A program made the translations under genes and the position numbers. A DNA stretch of 64,000 bases from Diaphorobacter limosus. Its GTDB lineage: Bacteria > Pseudomonadota > Gammaproteobacteria > Burkholderiales > Burkholderiaceae_C. The stretch spans positions 1,458,501 to 1,522,500 of the forward strand of contig NZ_CP136921.1 of assembly GCF_033100095.1 (NCBI RefSeq). The letters are read 5' to 3'. The notes beneath the pieces were generated by a model that saw nothing but the letters and a program-made list of their open reading frames with translations, was not told the DNA's origin and did not search any database. Below are positions 43,511-57,420 of this stretch, one piece after another. Within the stretch, counting starts at the first letter, position 1; each line of letters opens with the position of its first letter.

Positions 43511-44284
43511 TGCCAATTTTTCCAGCCACCCCAGGCCGGCCTCGGTACCCTGGGCGGGCTTGTACTCGCAGCCCACCCAGCCGGCGTAACCGATGCGGTC
43601 GAGGTGCGCGAACAGGAAGGGGTAGTTGATCTCGCCCGTGCCCGGCTCGTTGCGGCCGGGGTTGTCGGCCAGCTGCACATGGGCGATGCGCGCCAGGTTC
43701 TTCTGCAGCGTGGCGGCCAGCTCGCCCTCCACGCGCTGGGCGTGGTAGATGTCGTACTGCACGAAGGCGTTGTCGGCGCCCACCTCGTCGAGGATGGCAA
43801 TCGCCTGATCCGTGCGGTTCAGGTAGAAGCCCGGAATGTCGAAGGGGTTGATGGGCTCGATCAGCAGGCGCAGCTTGGCCATCTTCAGCGCGGCGGCGGC
43901 AAAGCGCAGGTTCTCGACAAAGGTACGGCGCAGCACGGCGGCGTCCACGCCGGCCGGGGCCTTGCCGGCCAGGCAGTTGAGCTGCGGCACGCCCAGGGCG
44001 TGGGCATAGCTCACGGCCTTGGCCACGCCGGCACGGAATTCATCCACGCGCTGCGGGTCGCAGGCGATGCCGCGCTCGCCGGCATCCCAGTCGCCCGCGG
44101 GCAGGTTGTGCAGCACGATCTGCAGGCCGGTGGCATCCAGGCGCTCCTTGATCTCCTCGACCGTGTGGGCGTAGGGGAAGAGGAACTCCACGGCTTCAAA
44201 ACCGGCCTGGGCGGCGCGCTCGAAGCGATCGAGGAAGGGCACCTCGGTGAACAGCATGCTGAGGTTGGCGGCAAAACGGGGCAT
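43484..44284 (-). CDS. hyi: Hydroxypyruvate isomerase
   Basis: A 266-residue TIM-barrel enzyme interconverting hydroxypyruvate and tartronate semialdehyde. Family motifs: MPRFAANLSMLFTEVPFLDR at the start, LVEPIN-type metal site seen as LLIEPINPFDIPG, QYDIYHAQR and GCEYKPA near the end. TGGAGACC precedes ATG 44284. Its last residues (after EKLAGKK) and stop codon derive from repeat copy R8, a C-terminal extension of a few residues. It lies between gcl and glxR on the same strand. Confidence 0.94.
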   Translation of the reverse strand: MPRFAANLSMLFTEVPFLDRFERAAQAGFEAVEFLFPYAHTVEEIKERLDATGLQIVLHNLPAGDWDAGERGIACDPQRVDEFRAGVAKAVSYAHALGVPQLNCLAGKAPAGVDAAVLRRTFVENLRFAAAALKMAKLRLLIEPINPFDIPGFYLNRTDQAIAILDEVGADNAFVQYDIYHAQRVEGELAATLQKNLARIAHVQLADNPGRNEPGTGEINYPFLFAHLDRIGYAGWVGCEYKPAQGTEAGLGWLEKLAGKKALAPA

Positions 44285-44310
44285 ATCGGGTCTCCAGTCA
44301 AAAAAATACG

Positions 44311-46101
<1,791 letters not shown>

Positions 46102-46175
46102 GGCCTATCTCCTTGAAGTGGGTGCAACTTTAGGCAAACCGGCACCATGGCGGAAGGCCACGGGAGACCATAGAA

Positions 46176-46196
46176 TTTATTCCGTGTTGGAATAAA
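46176..46196. promoter_or_regulatory. LysR-type operator between gcl and the LysR gene
   Basis: TTTATTCC-N5-GGAATAAA, a perfect 8-bp inverted repeat, 13 nt before the LysR start. It probably serves autorepression and gcl control. Confidence 0.65.
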
Positions 46197-46209
46197 CAAG
46201 GAAGATGCA

Positions 46210-47127
46210 ATGGACAGACTGGACGCCATGCACATGTTTGTGCGGGTGGTGGAGACCGGCAGCTTTACCCAGGTGGCACGCGAATTCGCCACCACCCAGC
46301 CCACCGTGACCAAGCAGGTCGCGGCCATGGAGGCGCGGCTCAAGGTGCGCCTTTTGAACCGCAACACGCGCGGCGTGAGCCTGACCGAGCCGGGCACGCT
46401 GTACTACGAGAAATGCAAGGCCATCGTCAGCGACGTGGCCGAGGCCGAGAACGTGGTCCAGGTGCGCCAGCACCAGGTGCAGGGCCAGCTGCGCATAGGC
46501 AGCTCGGTGGCCTTCGGGCGGCGCGTGGTGATCCCGCTGGCGCTCGACTTCATGCAGCACAACCCCCAGGTCGAGGTGGACCTGAGCTTCGAGGACCGCT
46601 ACACCGACCTGGTGGCCAACGGGATAGACGTGGCGCTGCGCCTGGGCAAACTGGCCGACTCCACGCTGGGCGCACGCACCCTGGGCGTGAACCCCTGGGT
46701 GCTGGTGGCCTCGCCCCACTACCTGAAGAAGCACGGCACGCCGCGCCGCCCCTCGGATCTGAAGGAGCACGCCACGCTGATCTACAGCAGCGTGCAGGGC
46801 AATGACGTCTGGCGCCTGCGCAATGCCAGCGGCGAGGCGGTATCCGTGCCCGTCAGCGGACGACTGCGCTCGAACAATCTCTCGGCCCTGCTGGCCGCGG
46901 CACGCGCGCACATGGGCATCGCCGCCCTGCCCTGGTATGTGGCCCATGACTCGCTGGCGGCGGGACGCGTGGTCGAGGTGCTCAAGACCTGCCGCCTGCC
47001 CGAGCAGGAGATTCACGCCGTCTACCCCTCGCCACGCCTGGTGCCGCAGAAGGTGCAGGCCTTCATCGCCTTCCTGCAGGGACGCTTCGGTAGCACCTGG
47101 TGGGAACAACTGCCCAAGGGCGGATGA
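46210..47127 (+). CDS. LysR-family regulator of the gcl operon (candidate)
   Basis: A 305-residue transcription factor. The N-terminal winged helix has FVRVVETGSFTQVAREFATT and TVTKQVAAMEARLKVRLLNR. The effector domain begins GQLRIGSSVAFGR. AAGGAAG precedes ATG 46210. Divergent orientation to gcl and the perfect inverted repeat between them indicate control of glyoxylate assimilation; the effector is unknown (glyoxylate or a downstream product is plausible). Confidence 0.88.
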   Translation: MDRLDAMHMFVRVVETGSFTQVAREFATTQPTVTKQVAAMEARLKVRLLNRNTRGVSLTEPGTLYYEKCKAIVSDVAEAENVVQVRQHQVQGQLRIGSSVAFGRRVVIPLALDFMQHNPQVEVDLSFEDRYTDLVANGIDVALRLGKLADSTLGARTLGVNPWVLVASPHYLKKHGTPRRPSDLKEHATLIYSSVQGNDVWRLRNASGEAVSVPVSGRLRSNNLSALLAAARAHMGIAALPWYVAHDSLAAGRVVEVLKTCRLPEQEIHAVYPSPRLVPQKVQAFIAFLQGRFGSTWWEQLPKGG

Positions 47128-47277
47128 CACCTGGGACTACACAAGCGCGCCCCACTCGTTCTCCTACCAGTCCACTGCGTTGTAAGTCTTGCTACAGGCG
47201 TGCTTCCTAGAATCCGCGCGTCAATGCTGCACTGCACAATTTCGTGCGCAGCCGATGCCATTGATGGAGTCAGGTTT

Positions 47278-47594
47278 ATGTCCAACCCCTTGTATGAAAA
47301 CATCAAGCGCGACCCGCGCTACGCGCAGTTGGTGCGCGAGCGGGCGCGCTTTGCCACGACGCTGGCCTTGCTGGTGATTGCCGTGTTCTTTGGCTTTGTG
47401 CTGCTGGTGGCCTTCCAGCCGCAAGTGATTGCGCTGCGCCTGTTCGAGGGCAGCAATCTGACGCTGGGCATTGCCCTGGGCTTTACCCAGTTTGTGTTCT
47501 TCTGCGCCCTGACCTGGGTCTATGTGCGCCGCGCCAACAGCGACTTTGATGCGCGCAACGCCCAGATCGTCGCCGACGCCATGAGGAAGACAGC

Positions 47595-47598
<4 letters not shown>
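47278..47598 (+). CDS. DUF485 membrane protein, ActP partner
   Basis: A 106-residue protein with two hydrophobic segments (about 30-50 and 65-83) and the conserved N-terminus DPRYAQLVRERARFA. The family is almost always paired with ActP-type symporters. GGAGTCAG precedes ATG 47278. The stop overlaps the actP start (ATGA), so translation is coupled. Confidence 0.88.
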
Positions 47599-49277
<1,679 letters not shown>

Positions 49278-49313
49278 TGAAGCAGCCCGGGGACGGCAAG
49301 CGTCCCTGGGCGC

Positions 49314-50636
49314 CTACAACACCAGGATGGCGCGAAAGTCGTTCACATTGGTGTTCGTAGGCCCGGTGAACACCAGATCGCCCAGAGGTTCGAAAAAGCC
49401 ATAGGCATCGTTGCGATCCAGGTGGTCGCCGATGCGCTGGCCGTTTTGTGCCGCGCGCGCCAGGGTGTCGGGTGCCACGCGGGCGCCCGCGTTGTCCTCC
49501 ACGCCGTCTATGCCGTCGGTGTCGGCCGCCAGCGCCCAGACACCCTCCTGCCCCTGCAGCGCCTGGGCCAGGCCCAGGCAGAACTCGCCGGCACGCCCGC
49601 CGCGCCCCTTGGCGGCGCCGGGCTGCCTGGGGCGTATCGTGACCGTGGTTTCCCCGCCCGAAAGAATCACGCAGGGCCGCGCAAACGGCTCATCGCGCCG
49701 GGCCACGGCGCGCGCCAGCGCCGCATGCACCTTGCCCACCTCGCGCGACTCGCCCTCGATCTCGTCGGACAGGATATGCGCCGCAATGCCCGCGGCCTGC
49801 GCCGCCCGGGCCGCGGCCTGCAGTGACTGCTGGGGCGTGGCGATCAGGTGCACCTGGTGACCGGCAAAGCGCGCGTCACCGGGCTTCGGGGTTTCCAGCG
49901 CGCCAGCCTGCAGCGCGGCGCGCACGGCATCGGGCACGGCAATTTGGTAGCGCTGCAGAATTGCCAGCGCGTCGGCGCAGGTTGAGGCATCGGCCACCGT
50001 GGGCCCGCTGGCGATGATGGAGGGGTCGTCGCCCGGCACGTCGCTGATGGTCAGCGTGACCACCCGGGCCGGGTGGCAGGCGGCGGCCAGGCGGCCGCCC
50101 TTGATGCGCGAGAGATGCTTGCGCACACAGTTCATCTCGCCAATGGCGGCGCCGCTTTCCAGCAAGGCCTGGTTGATGCGCTGCTTCTCTGCCAGATCCA
50201 GACCCTCGGCCGGCAGGGTCAAGAGGGCCGAGCCGCCGCCAGAGATCAGGCACAGCACCAGATCGTCCTCGGTCAGCCCTTGCGTCAGCGCCAGCATGCG
50301 CTCGGCAGCCAGCAAGCCGGCGGCATCCGGCACGGGGTGAGCGGCCTCAACGAGTTCGATACGCTGCGCCAGCCCCTCGGGGCGCGGCGGAATATGGTGG
50401 TAGCGCGTAACCACCAGGCCGGACAGCGGCGCCTCCTGCGGCCACAGCGCTTCAAGCGCCTGGCACATCGAACCGCCGGCCTTGCCGGCGCCCAGCACCA
50501 CGGTACGGCCCTTCGGAACCGGCGGCAGATGCTGCCCCATGCTGTGCAGCGGCTGTGCGCGCTGCACCGCCACGCGGTACAGGTCGAGCAGAAAGACCTG
50601 GGGGTTTGCGATGGGCGTGTACGGTGTCGCGGTCAT
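49314..50636 (-). CDS. ttuD: Glycerate 2-kinase (MOFRL/TtuD type)
   Basis: A 440-residue kinase forming 2-phosphoglycerate from D-glycerate, the last step of the glyoxylate/tartrate routes. N-terminal motif RTVVLGAGKAGGSMCQALE, LCLISGGGSALLTLP and the C-terminal MOFRL domain with ALAADTDGIDGVEDNAGA. AGGAGAC precedes ATG 50636. The family was first named hydroxypyruvate reductase; sequence supports kinase function. It is the third gene of a minus-strand operon after the tartrate-dehydrogenase-like and Bug genes. Confidence 0.9.
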   Translation of the reverse strand: MTATPYTPIANPQVFLLDLYRVAVQRAQPLHSMGQHLPPVPKGRTVVLGAGKAGGSMCQALEALWPQEAPLSGLVVTRYHHIPPRPEGLAQRIELVEAAHPVPDAAGLLAAERMLALTQGLTEDDLVLCLISGGGSALLTLPAEGLDLAEKQRINQALLESGAAIGEMNCVRKHLSRIKGGRLAAACHPARVVTLTISDVPGDDPSIIASGPTVADASTCADALAILQRYQIAVPDAVRAALQAGALETPKPGDARFAGHQVHLIATPQQSLQAAARAAQAAGIAAHILSDEIEGESREVGKVHAALARAVARRDEPFARPCVILSGGETTVTIRPRQPGAAKGRGGRAGEFCLGLAQALQGQEGVWALAADTDGIDGVEDNAGARVAPDTLARAAQNGQRIGDHLDRNDAYGFFEPLGDLVFTGPTNTNVNDFRAILVL

Positions 50637-50715
50637 GGCGTTGTGTCTCCTGCCGGACATTATCGAAGCACGCATTCCGCGCAAACCCTGCAGGCAAGTC
50701 AAAACTGCTTCGCCC

Positions 50716-51696
50716 TCAATCCAGCGATACCTTGGCGTCCTTGACTAGTTTGGCGAAGCGCGCCGTGTCATCCCTAATCTGCCGCGCCATCTGCTCGGGC
50801 GTGTTACCGATGGCGTCAGCGCCTATGTCGTCCATCTTCTTGCGGAACTCGGGCGAGTGGATGATCCTGACCATGTCCGCATTCAGGCGTGTCACCACCT
50901 CCCTGGGCGTGCCCGCGGGCGCAAGCATGCCGAACCAAGTGCCCATGTCGAAGCCCTTGAGGCCCGCCTCGTCGAGCGTGGGCACATCGGGCAGCGCCAC
51001 CGAGCGCCTGGCCGTGGTCACGGCCAGCGCGCGCAGCTTGCCGGCCTTGATGTGGGGCAGCACCGGCGTGACGGTGTCGAACGACATGCTGATCTGTCCG
51101 CCCAGCAGGTCGGTGGTCAGCGGACCGCTGCCTTTGTAGGGCACGTGCAACAGCTCAACGCCGCCCATGCCCTCGAACTGCGCGCCTATCAGGTGCTGGC
51201 CCGTGCCCGTGCCGTTGGAGCCGTAGGTGAGCTTGCCGGGCTGGGCCTTGGCGAGCGCCAGCAGCTCCTGCACGGTCTTGGCGGGCAGTTGCGGGTTCAC
51301 GACCAGCACGTTGGGAACCAGGGCCACGGTGGTGATGGGGGTCAGGTCCTTCTCGAAGTCGTAGCCCAGCTTGCGATAGACGCTGGTGGCGATGGTGTGG
51401 TGCACCGCGCCCATGAGCAAGGTGTAGCCATCGGGCTTGGCCTTGGCCACGTAGTCCGCGCCCAGCGTGGCGCCGGCTCCAGGCTTGTTTTCCACCACCA
51501 CGGGCTGGCCCAGGGTCTTGGACAGCTCCTGTCCTAGCGCGCGCGCCAGCACGTCGGTCGTGCCGCCGGCCGGGAACGGCACGATGATGCTCACCGGCCG
51601 GCTTGGCCAGACCTGCGCCCAGGCAGATGGCAATGCCAGCCCCGCTGCGGCTGCGGCCAGGGTGCCCAGCAGGGCGCGTTTACTCCAATGCGTCAT
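50716..51696 (-). CDS. Bug/TctC-family tripartite tricarboxylate transporter substrate-binding protein
   Basis: A 326-residue periplasmic solute-binding protein. The signal peptide ends at AWA|Q (residue 27). Typical marks are WPSRPVSIIVPFPAGGTTDVLAR, VVENKPGAGATLGADYVAKA (in part) and LTYGSNGTGTGQHL. TAAGGAGAC precedes ATG 51696. No TctAB membrane partners are nearby, as is common for Bug proteins. Operon context suggests a tartrate or similar dicarboxylate ligand. Confidence 0.9.
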   Translation of the reverse strand: MTHWSKRALLGTLAAAAAGLALPSAWAQVWPSRPVSIIVPFPAGGTTDVLARALGQELSKTLGQPVVVENKPGAGATLGADYVAKAKPDGYTLLMGAVHHTIATSVYRKLGYDFEKDLTPITTVALVPNVLVVNPQLPAKTVQELLALAKAQPGKLTYGSNGTGTGQHLIGAQFEGMGGVELLHVPYKGSGPLTTDLLGGQISMSFDTVTPVLPHIKAGKLRALAVTTARRSVALPDVPTLDEAGLKGFDMGTWFGMLAPAGTPREVVTRLNADMVRIIHSPEFRKKMDDIGADAIGNTPEQMARQIRDDTARFAKLVKDAKVSLD

Positions 51697-51731
51697 GGTG
51701 TGTCTCCTTATGGTGTTGTCACGGTGGGGAT

Positions 51732-52832
51732 TCAGGCCACCACTGCGCTTGAAGCCACGGCGCTCGACGCCAGATAGCGGCAGACCGCGTCCGTCACCTG
51801 GCGCGTGGTGGCCCTGCCGCCCAGGTCGCCCGTGTGCAGAGCCGGGTCGGCCGTCACCTGCTCCACCGCGCACATCAGGCGCTGCGCGGCGGCCTGCTCG
51901 CCCAGGTGCTCCAGCAGCATCACGCAGCTCCAGAACGTGCCCACGGGATTGGCCAGGCCCTTGCCCATGATGTCGAAGGCCGAGCCGTGGATGGGCTCGA
52001 ACATGCTGGGGTAGCGGCGCTCGGGGTCGATGTTGCCGGTGGGCGCGATCCCGAGGCTGCCGGCCAACGCCGCGGCCAGGTCGCTCAGGATATCGGCGTG
52101 CAGGTTGGTGGCGACTATGGTGTCCAGCGTGGCCGGGCGGTTGACCATGCGCGCGGTGGCGGCGTCCACCAGCTCCTTGTCCCACTGCACATCGGGGAAC
52201 TCCTGGCCGATCTGCGCGGCGATCTCGTCCCACATCACCATGGCGTGGCGCTGGGCGTTGCTCTTGGTGATGACGGTGAGCAGCTTGCGCGGACGCGACT
52301 CTGCCAAGCGGAAGGCAAAGCGCATGATGCGCTCCACCCCGGCGCGGGTCATCATGCTCACGTCGGTGGCCGCCTCCAGCGGGTGGCCCTGGTGCACGCG
52401 GCCGCCCACGCCGGCGTATTCGCCCTCCGAGTTCTCGCGCACGATGACCCAGTCCAGATCCTGGGGGCCGCAGCGCTTGAGCGGCGCGTCGATGCCCGGC
52501 AGGATGCGCGTGGGCCGCACGTTGGCGTACTGATCGAAGCCCTGGCAGATCTTCAGGCGCAGGCCCCACAGCGTGATGTGGTCGGGAATGTGCGGGTCGC
52601 CCGCCGATCCGAACAGGATGGCGTCCTGGTTCTTGAGCTCGTTCAGGCCATCGGTGGGCATCATCTCGCCGTGCGCGCGGTACCAGTCGCCGCCCCAGCC
52701 GTAGCTAGTGAACTCGAAGCCCAGGCCGGGCTGCGATGCGGCCAGGGCCTGTAGCACGGACTGGCCTGCGGGAATGACTTCCTTGCCAATGCCGTCGCCG
52801 GGAATGCAGGCAATGCGATAGGTCTTGCTCAT
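51732..52832 (-). CDS. Tartrate dehydrogenase/decarboxylase or D-malate dehydrogenase
   Basis: A 366-residue decarboxylating dehydrogenase of the isocitrate/isopropylmalate family. Motifs: YRIACIPGDGIGKEVIPAG at the start, the substrate arginine loop VRENSEGEYAGVGGR, and the C-terminal NAD site EPIHGSAFDIMGKGLANP. The ENSEGEY loop is typical of TtuC/DmlA rather than LeuB. ATG 52832 is preceded by CAAGGAGCG. With the glycerate kinase downstream it suggests tartrate to glycerate to 2-phosphoglycerate. Confidence 0.87.
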   Translation of the reverse strand: MSKTYRIACIPGDGIGKEVIPAGQSVLQALAASQPGLGFEFTSYGWGGDWYRAHGEMMPTDGLNELKNQDAILFGSAGDPHIPDHITLWGLRLKICQGFDQYANVRPTRILPGIDAPLKRCGPQDLDWVIVRENSEGEYAGVGGRVHQGHPLEAATDVSMMTRAGVERIMRFAFRLAESRPRKLLTVITKSNAQRHAMVMWDEIAAQIGQEFPDVQWDKELVDAATARMVNRPATLDTIVATNLHADILSDLAAALAGSLGIAPTGNIDPERRYPSMFEPIHGSAFDIMGKGLANPVGTFWSCVMLLEHLGEQAAAQRLMCAVEQVTADPALHTGDLGGRATTRQVTDAVCRYLASSAVASSAVVA

Positions 52833-52935
52833 GGGAATGCTCGCTCCTTGGTAGAAATCCGGGCCACGCGATGCCGTGGCATGAACCCCGAATCTATCCA
52901 TGGAAGGCAGGCCTCGAATGCCGCTAAAGTAATGC

Positions 52936-52960
52936 CATTGTTCACTTTCATTCAACAATG
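52936..52960. promoter_or_regulatory. LysR-type operator overlapping the LysR start codon
   Basis: CATTGTT-N11-AACAATG: perfect 7-bp arms with T-N11-A geometry. The right arm contains the ATG of the divergent LysR gene, implying direct autorepression. Confidence 0.6.
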
Positions 52961-53872
52961 AGCACCCCTTCGACCGCCCCTTCGGAGATGGCCTTCTTCA
53001 GCCTGCTGGCGCGCTGTGCAAGCCTGTCGGCCACCGCGCGCGAACAGGGCATCAGTACCGCCGCGGCCAGCAAGCGCCTCGCGCAGATGGAATCGCGCCT
53101 AGGTGTGCAGCTCGTCAGCCGCACCACGCGACGATTGCATTTGACGGCCGAGGGGGAGACCTACCTACAGCACGCGCGCCGCATCCTGGCGGAAATCGAC
53201 GCCATGGAGCAGCTCGTGGCCGACATGCAGTCGGAGCCCCAGGGGCTGCTGCGCGTGAACGCCACGCTGGGTTTCGGGCGCAGCCATGTTGCGCCGCTGG
53301 TGCCGGCCTTCGTGCAGAGCCATCCGCAGATCCAGCTACAGCTGCAGCTTTCTGTGCAGCCACCGCCGCTGGCGGACGACGCGTTCGACGTGTGCATCCG
53401 TTTCGGCGAGCCGCCCGATGCCCGCGTCATCGCGCGGCGCATCGCCCCCAACCGGCGACTGCTGTGCGCCGCCCCCGCCTACCTGGCCCGCCGGGGCATG
53501 CCCGCCCGACCGGCGGATCTGCAGCAGCACGATTGCATTGACATACGCCAGGGCGATGATGCCTACGGCGTCTGGCGCTTCGTGGGGCCACACAGGCTGG
53601 AATCCATCAAGCTGCGCAACCACCTGAGCACCAACGACGGCGAGATCGCGGTGAACTGGGCACTGGCGGGCTTGGGGCTCGTGATGCGCGCCGAGTGGGA
53701 CATCGCCCGCTACCTGCGCAGCGGGCGACTGGTTCAGGTGCTGCAGGACTGGCAAACGCCGCCGGCCGACATCCACGCCGTATACCCGCAGCGACATGCC
53801 GCCACCGCGCGAGTACGCTCCTTCGTGGAGTTCCTGGCACAGCATTTCAGCGAGTCGGCGCCAAAGTTCTAA
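52958..53872 (+). CDS. LysR-family regulator, divergent from the tartrate/glycerate operon
   Basis: A 304-residue regulator. HTH region FFSLLARCASLSATAREQGIS and AASKRLAQMESRLGVQLVSR, then effector domain from GLLRVNATLGFGRSHVAPLV. It reads away from the tartrate-dehydrogenase-like gene. No ribosome site is seen because the start lies inside the operator; the transcript may be nearly leaderless. Confidence 0.87.
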   Translation: MSTPSTAPSEMAFFSLLARCASLSATAREQGISTAAASKRLAQMESRLGVQLVSRTTRRLHLTAEGETYLQHARRILAEIDAMEQLVADMQSEPQGLLRVNATLGFGRSHVAPLVPAFVQSHPQIQLQLQLSVQPPPLADDAFDVCIRFGEPPDARVIARRIAPNRRLLCAAPAYLARRGMPARPADLQQHDCIDIRQGDDAYGVWRFVGPHRLESIKLRNHLSTNDGEIAVNWALAGLGLVMRAEWDIARYLRSGRLVQVLQDWQTPPADIHAVYPQRHAATARVRSFVEFLAQHFSESAPKF

Positions 53873-53889
53873 ATACGGTTCACAAAAAC

Positions 53890-53897
53890 TGTATACA
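53890..53897. promoter_or_regulatory. Putative GntR operator upstream of the GntR-puuE operon
   Basis: AAACTGTATACAAACCAG with a perfect TGTATACA core, 22 nt upstream of the GntR start. This is the expected position for autoregulation. Confidence 0.6.
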
Positions 53898-53918
53898 AAC
53901 CAGTGTTCCGCCGCTAAG

Positions 53919-54596
53919 ATGGTGCGCATGGAAACCTCCACCACCAGTTTCATCGTCGAGAACCTGACCCGCGCCATCGTGGAGCACCGCCTGTTGCCCG
54001 GCACCAAGCTGGCCGAGCAAAAGCTGGCGGATCACTTTGGCGTCTCGCGCACGCTGGTGCGCCAGGCCTTGTTCCAACTGTCGCAAAACCGGCTCATCAA
54101 GCTGGAGCCGGCGCGCGGCGCATTCGTGGCCACGCCCTCGGTGGCTGAGGCGCGCCAGGTATTCGCCGTGCGCCGCATGCTGGAGGCCGAGATGGTGCGC
54201 GCCTTCATGGCCCAGAGCACGCCGGCCAAGATCCGCAGCCTGCGCCAGCATGTGGCCGCCGAGAAAAAGGCCATGGAGCGCGAGGACGTAGGCCAGCGCA
54301 CCGAGCTGCTGGGCGACTTTCATGTGCGCATGGCCGAGCTCATGGGCAACGAGGTGCTGGCCCAGCTGCTGGGCGAACTGATCTCACGCTGCGCCCTGAT
54401 CACGCTGATGTACCAGTCCAACGTGGCCGCCGAGCATTCGCACGACGAGCATGCCGACATCGTCGAGGCGCTGGCCGGCGGCAACGCCGACCATGCCGTG
54501 CAGCTCATGCGCCAGCACCTGGACAACGTCGAGGCGGGCCTGACCTTCGACCGCGACGTTCCGACCAGCGACCTTTCCATGGCCCTTTCTGCCTGA
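53919..54596 (+). CDS. GntR/FadR-family (FCD domain) regulator of purine catabolism
   Basis: A 225-residue repressor-type protein. The winged helix has LAEQKLADHFGVSRTLVRQALFQLSQNRLI. The C-terminal FCD ligand domain is all helical with metal-type residues (DFHVRMAELMGN, and EHSHDEHADIVEALAGG). Start ATG 53919 or 53928; neither has a strong ribosome site. It is first in a plus-strand series GntR-puuE-uraD/aah-M20. The conserved TGTATACA upstream of itself and other purine genes is its likely operator; the effector (allantoin, urate or similar) is unknown. Confidence 0.87.
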   Translation: MVRMETSTTSFIVENLTRAIVEHRLLPGTKLAEQKLADHFGVSRTLVRQALFQLSQNRLIKLEPARGAFVATPSVAEARQVFAVRRMLEAEMVRAFMAQSTPAKIRSLRQHVAAEKKAMEREDVGQRTELLGDFHVRMAELMGNEVLAQLLGELISRCALITLMYQSNVAAEHSHDEHADIVEALAGGNADHAVQLMRQHLDNVEAGLTFDRDVPTSDLSMALSA

Positions 54597-54619
54597 GAAC
54601 TGCAGCACGCTCCAACACC

Positions 54620-55570
54620 ATGACCTACGACGCCACTGCCCCCTACCCCCGCGACCTGATCGGCTACGGCCGCACGCCCCCGCAGCCCCAGTGGCCGGGC
54701 CAGGCGCGCGTGGCCGTGCAGTTTGTCCTCAACTACGAGGAAGGCGGCGAGAACTGCGTGCTGCATGGCGACGCCGCCAGCGAGCAGTTTTTGTCCGAAA
54801 TGTTCAACCCGGCCGCCTACCCCGAGCGCCACATGAGCATGGAGGGCATCTACGAATACGGCTCGCGTGCCGGCGTGTGGCGCATCCTGCGCGAGTTCGA
54901 GCGCCGCGGCCTGCCGCTCACCGTCTTTGGCGTCGCCACGGCGCTGCAAAGACACCGCGATGTGACGGCCGCGTTCACCGAGCTGGGCCACGAGATCGCC
55001 TGCCATGGCCTCAAATGGATCCACTACCAGGGCGTGCCCGAGGAGGTGGAGCGCGCCCACATGGCGGAGGCCATGCAGATCATCCAGGGTCTGACCGGCA
55101 GCCGCCCGCTGGGCTGGTACACGGGCCGCGACAGCCCGCGCACGCGCCGCCTGGTGGCCGACCATGGCGGCTTCGAGTACGACAGCGACTACTACGGCGA
55201 CGACCTGCCGTTCTGGATGAAGGTCCAGAAGACCGACGGCAGCGCCGCGCACCAGCTCATCGTGCCCTACACGCTGGACGTGAACGACATGCGCTTTGCG
55301 CTGCCCCAGGGCTACTCGCACGCCGACCCGTTCTTTCAGTACATGAAGGACAGCTTCGACGCCCTGTATGCCGAAGGCGACCCGGCCGGCGACAACGCGC
55401 CCAAGATGATGAGCATAGGCATGCACTGCCGCCTGCTGGGCAAGCCCGGACGCATCACCGCGCTGCAGCGCTTTCTGGACCATATCCAGGGCCACAACAA
55501 GGTCTGGATCTGCCGGCGCATCGACATCGCGCGCCACTGGAAAGAGCGCTTTCCCGCACCAATTTTGTAA
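54620..55570 (+). CDS. puuE: Allantoinase PuuE (polysaccharide-deacetylase fold)
   Basis: A 316-residue metal-independent-type allantoinase converting allantoin to allantoate. It is unrelated to the amidohydrolase-type AllB. Family motifs: YPRDLIGYGRTPPQPQWPG at the start, NYEEGGENCVLHGD, YEYGSRAGVWR, EIACHGLKWIHYQ and GWYTGRDSPRTRRLV. It follows the GntR gene by 23 nt and precedes uraD/aah; repeat copy R9 fills the gap to the latter. Confidence 0.95.
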   Translation: MTYDATAPYPRDLIGYGRTPPQPQWPGQARVAVQFVLNYEEGGENCVLHGDAASEQFLSEMFNPAAYPERHMSMEGIYEYGSRAGVWRILREFERRGLPLTVFGVATALQRHRDVTAAFTELGHEIACHGLKWIHYQGVPEEVERAHMAEAMQIIQGLTGSRPLGWYTGRDSPRTRRLVADHGGFEYDSDYYGDDLPFWMKVQKTDGSAAHQLIVPYTLDVNDMRFALPQGYSHADPFFQYMKDSFDALYAEGDPAGDNAPKMMSIGMHCRLLGKPGRITALQRFLDHIQGHNKVWICRRIDIARHWKERFPAPIL

Positions 55571-55626
55571 AGAAAACAGGCTCTAGCGCTTATCCATCAA
55601 GCGCTGACAGCTATCATTTTAATAGG
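55571..55626. repeat. Palindromic repeat copy R9 in the puuE-uraD intergenic gap
   Basis: AGGCTCTAGCGCTTATC then ATCAAGCGCTGACAGCTATC and TTTAATAG. It starts right after the puuE stop and ends a few bases before the GTG start of the next gene, so the ribosome site is next to or within it. Confidence 0.8.
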
Positions 55627-55633
55627 ATACACC

Positions 55634-57406
<1,773 letters not shown>

Positions 57407-57420
57407 AGAATGCAGTCCCC

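Noticed and set aside
49278..49313. Possible hairpin terminator between actP and the glycerate kinase
   Set aside because: A partial CCCGGGGACG/CGTCCCTGGG pairing is seen, but it needs G-U pairs and has no T-run, so I do not list it as a terminator.
50716..52569. Apparent 617-codon frame joining the Bug gene with upstream sequence
   Set aside because: The Bug signal peptide with ribosome site starts at 51696; the upstream part is out of frame with the tartrate-dehydrogenase-like gene, so there is no fusion.
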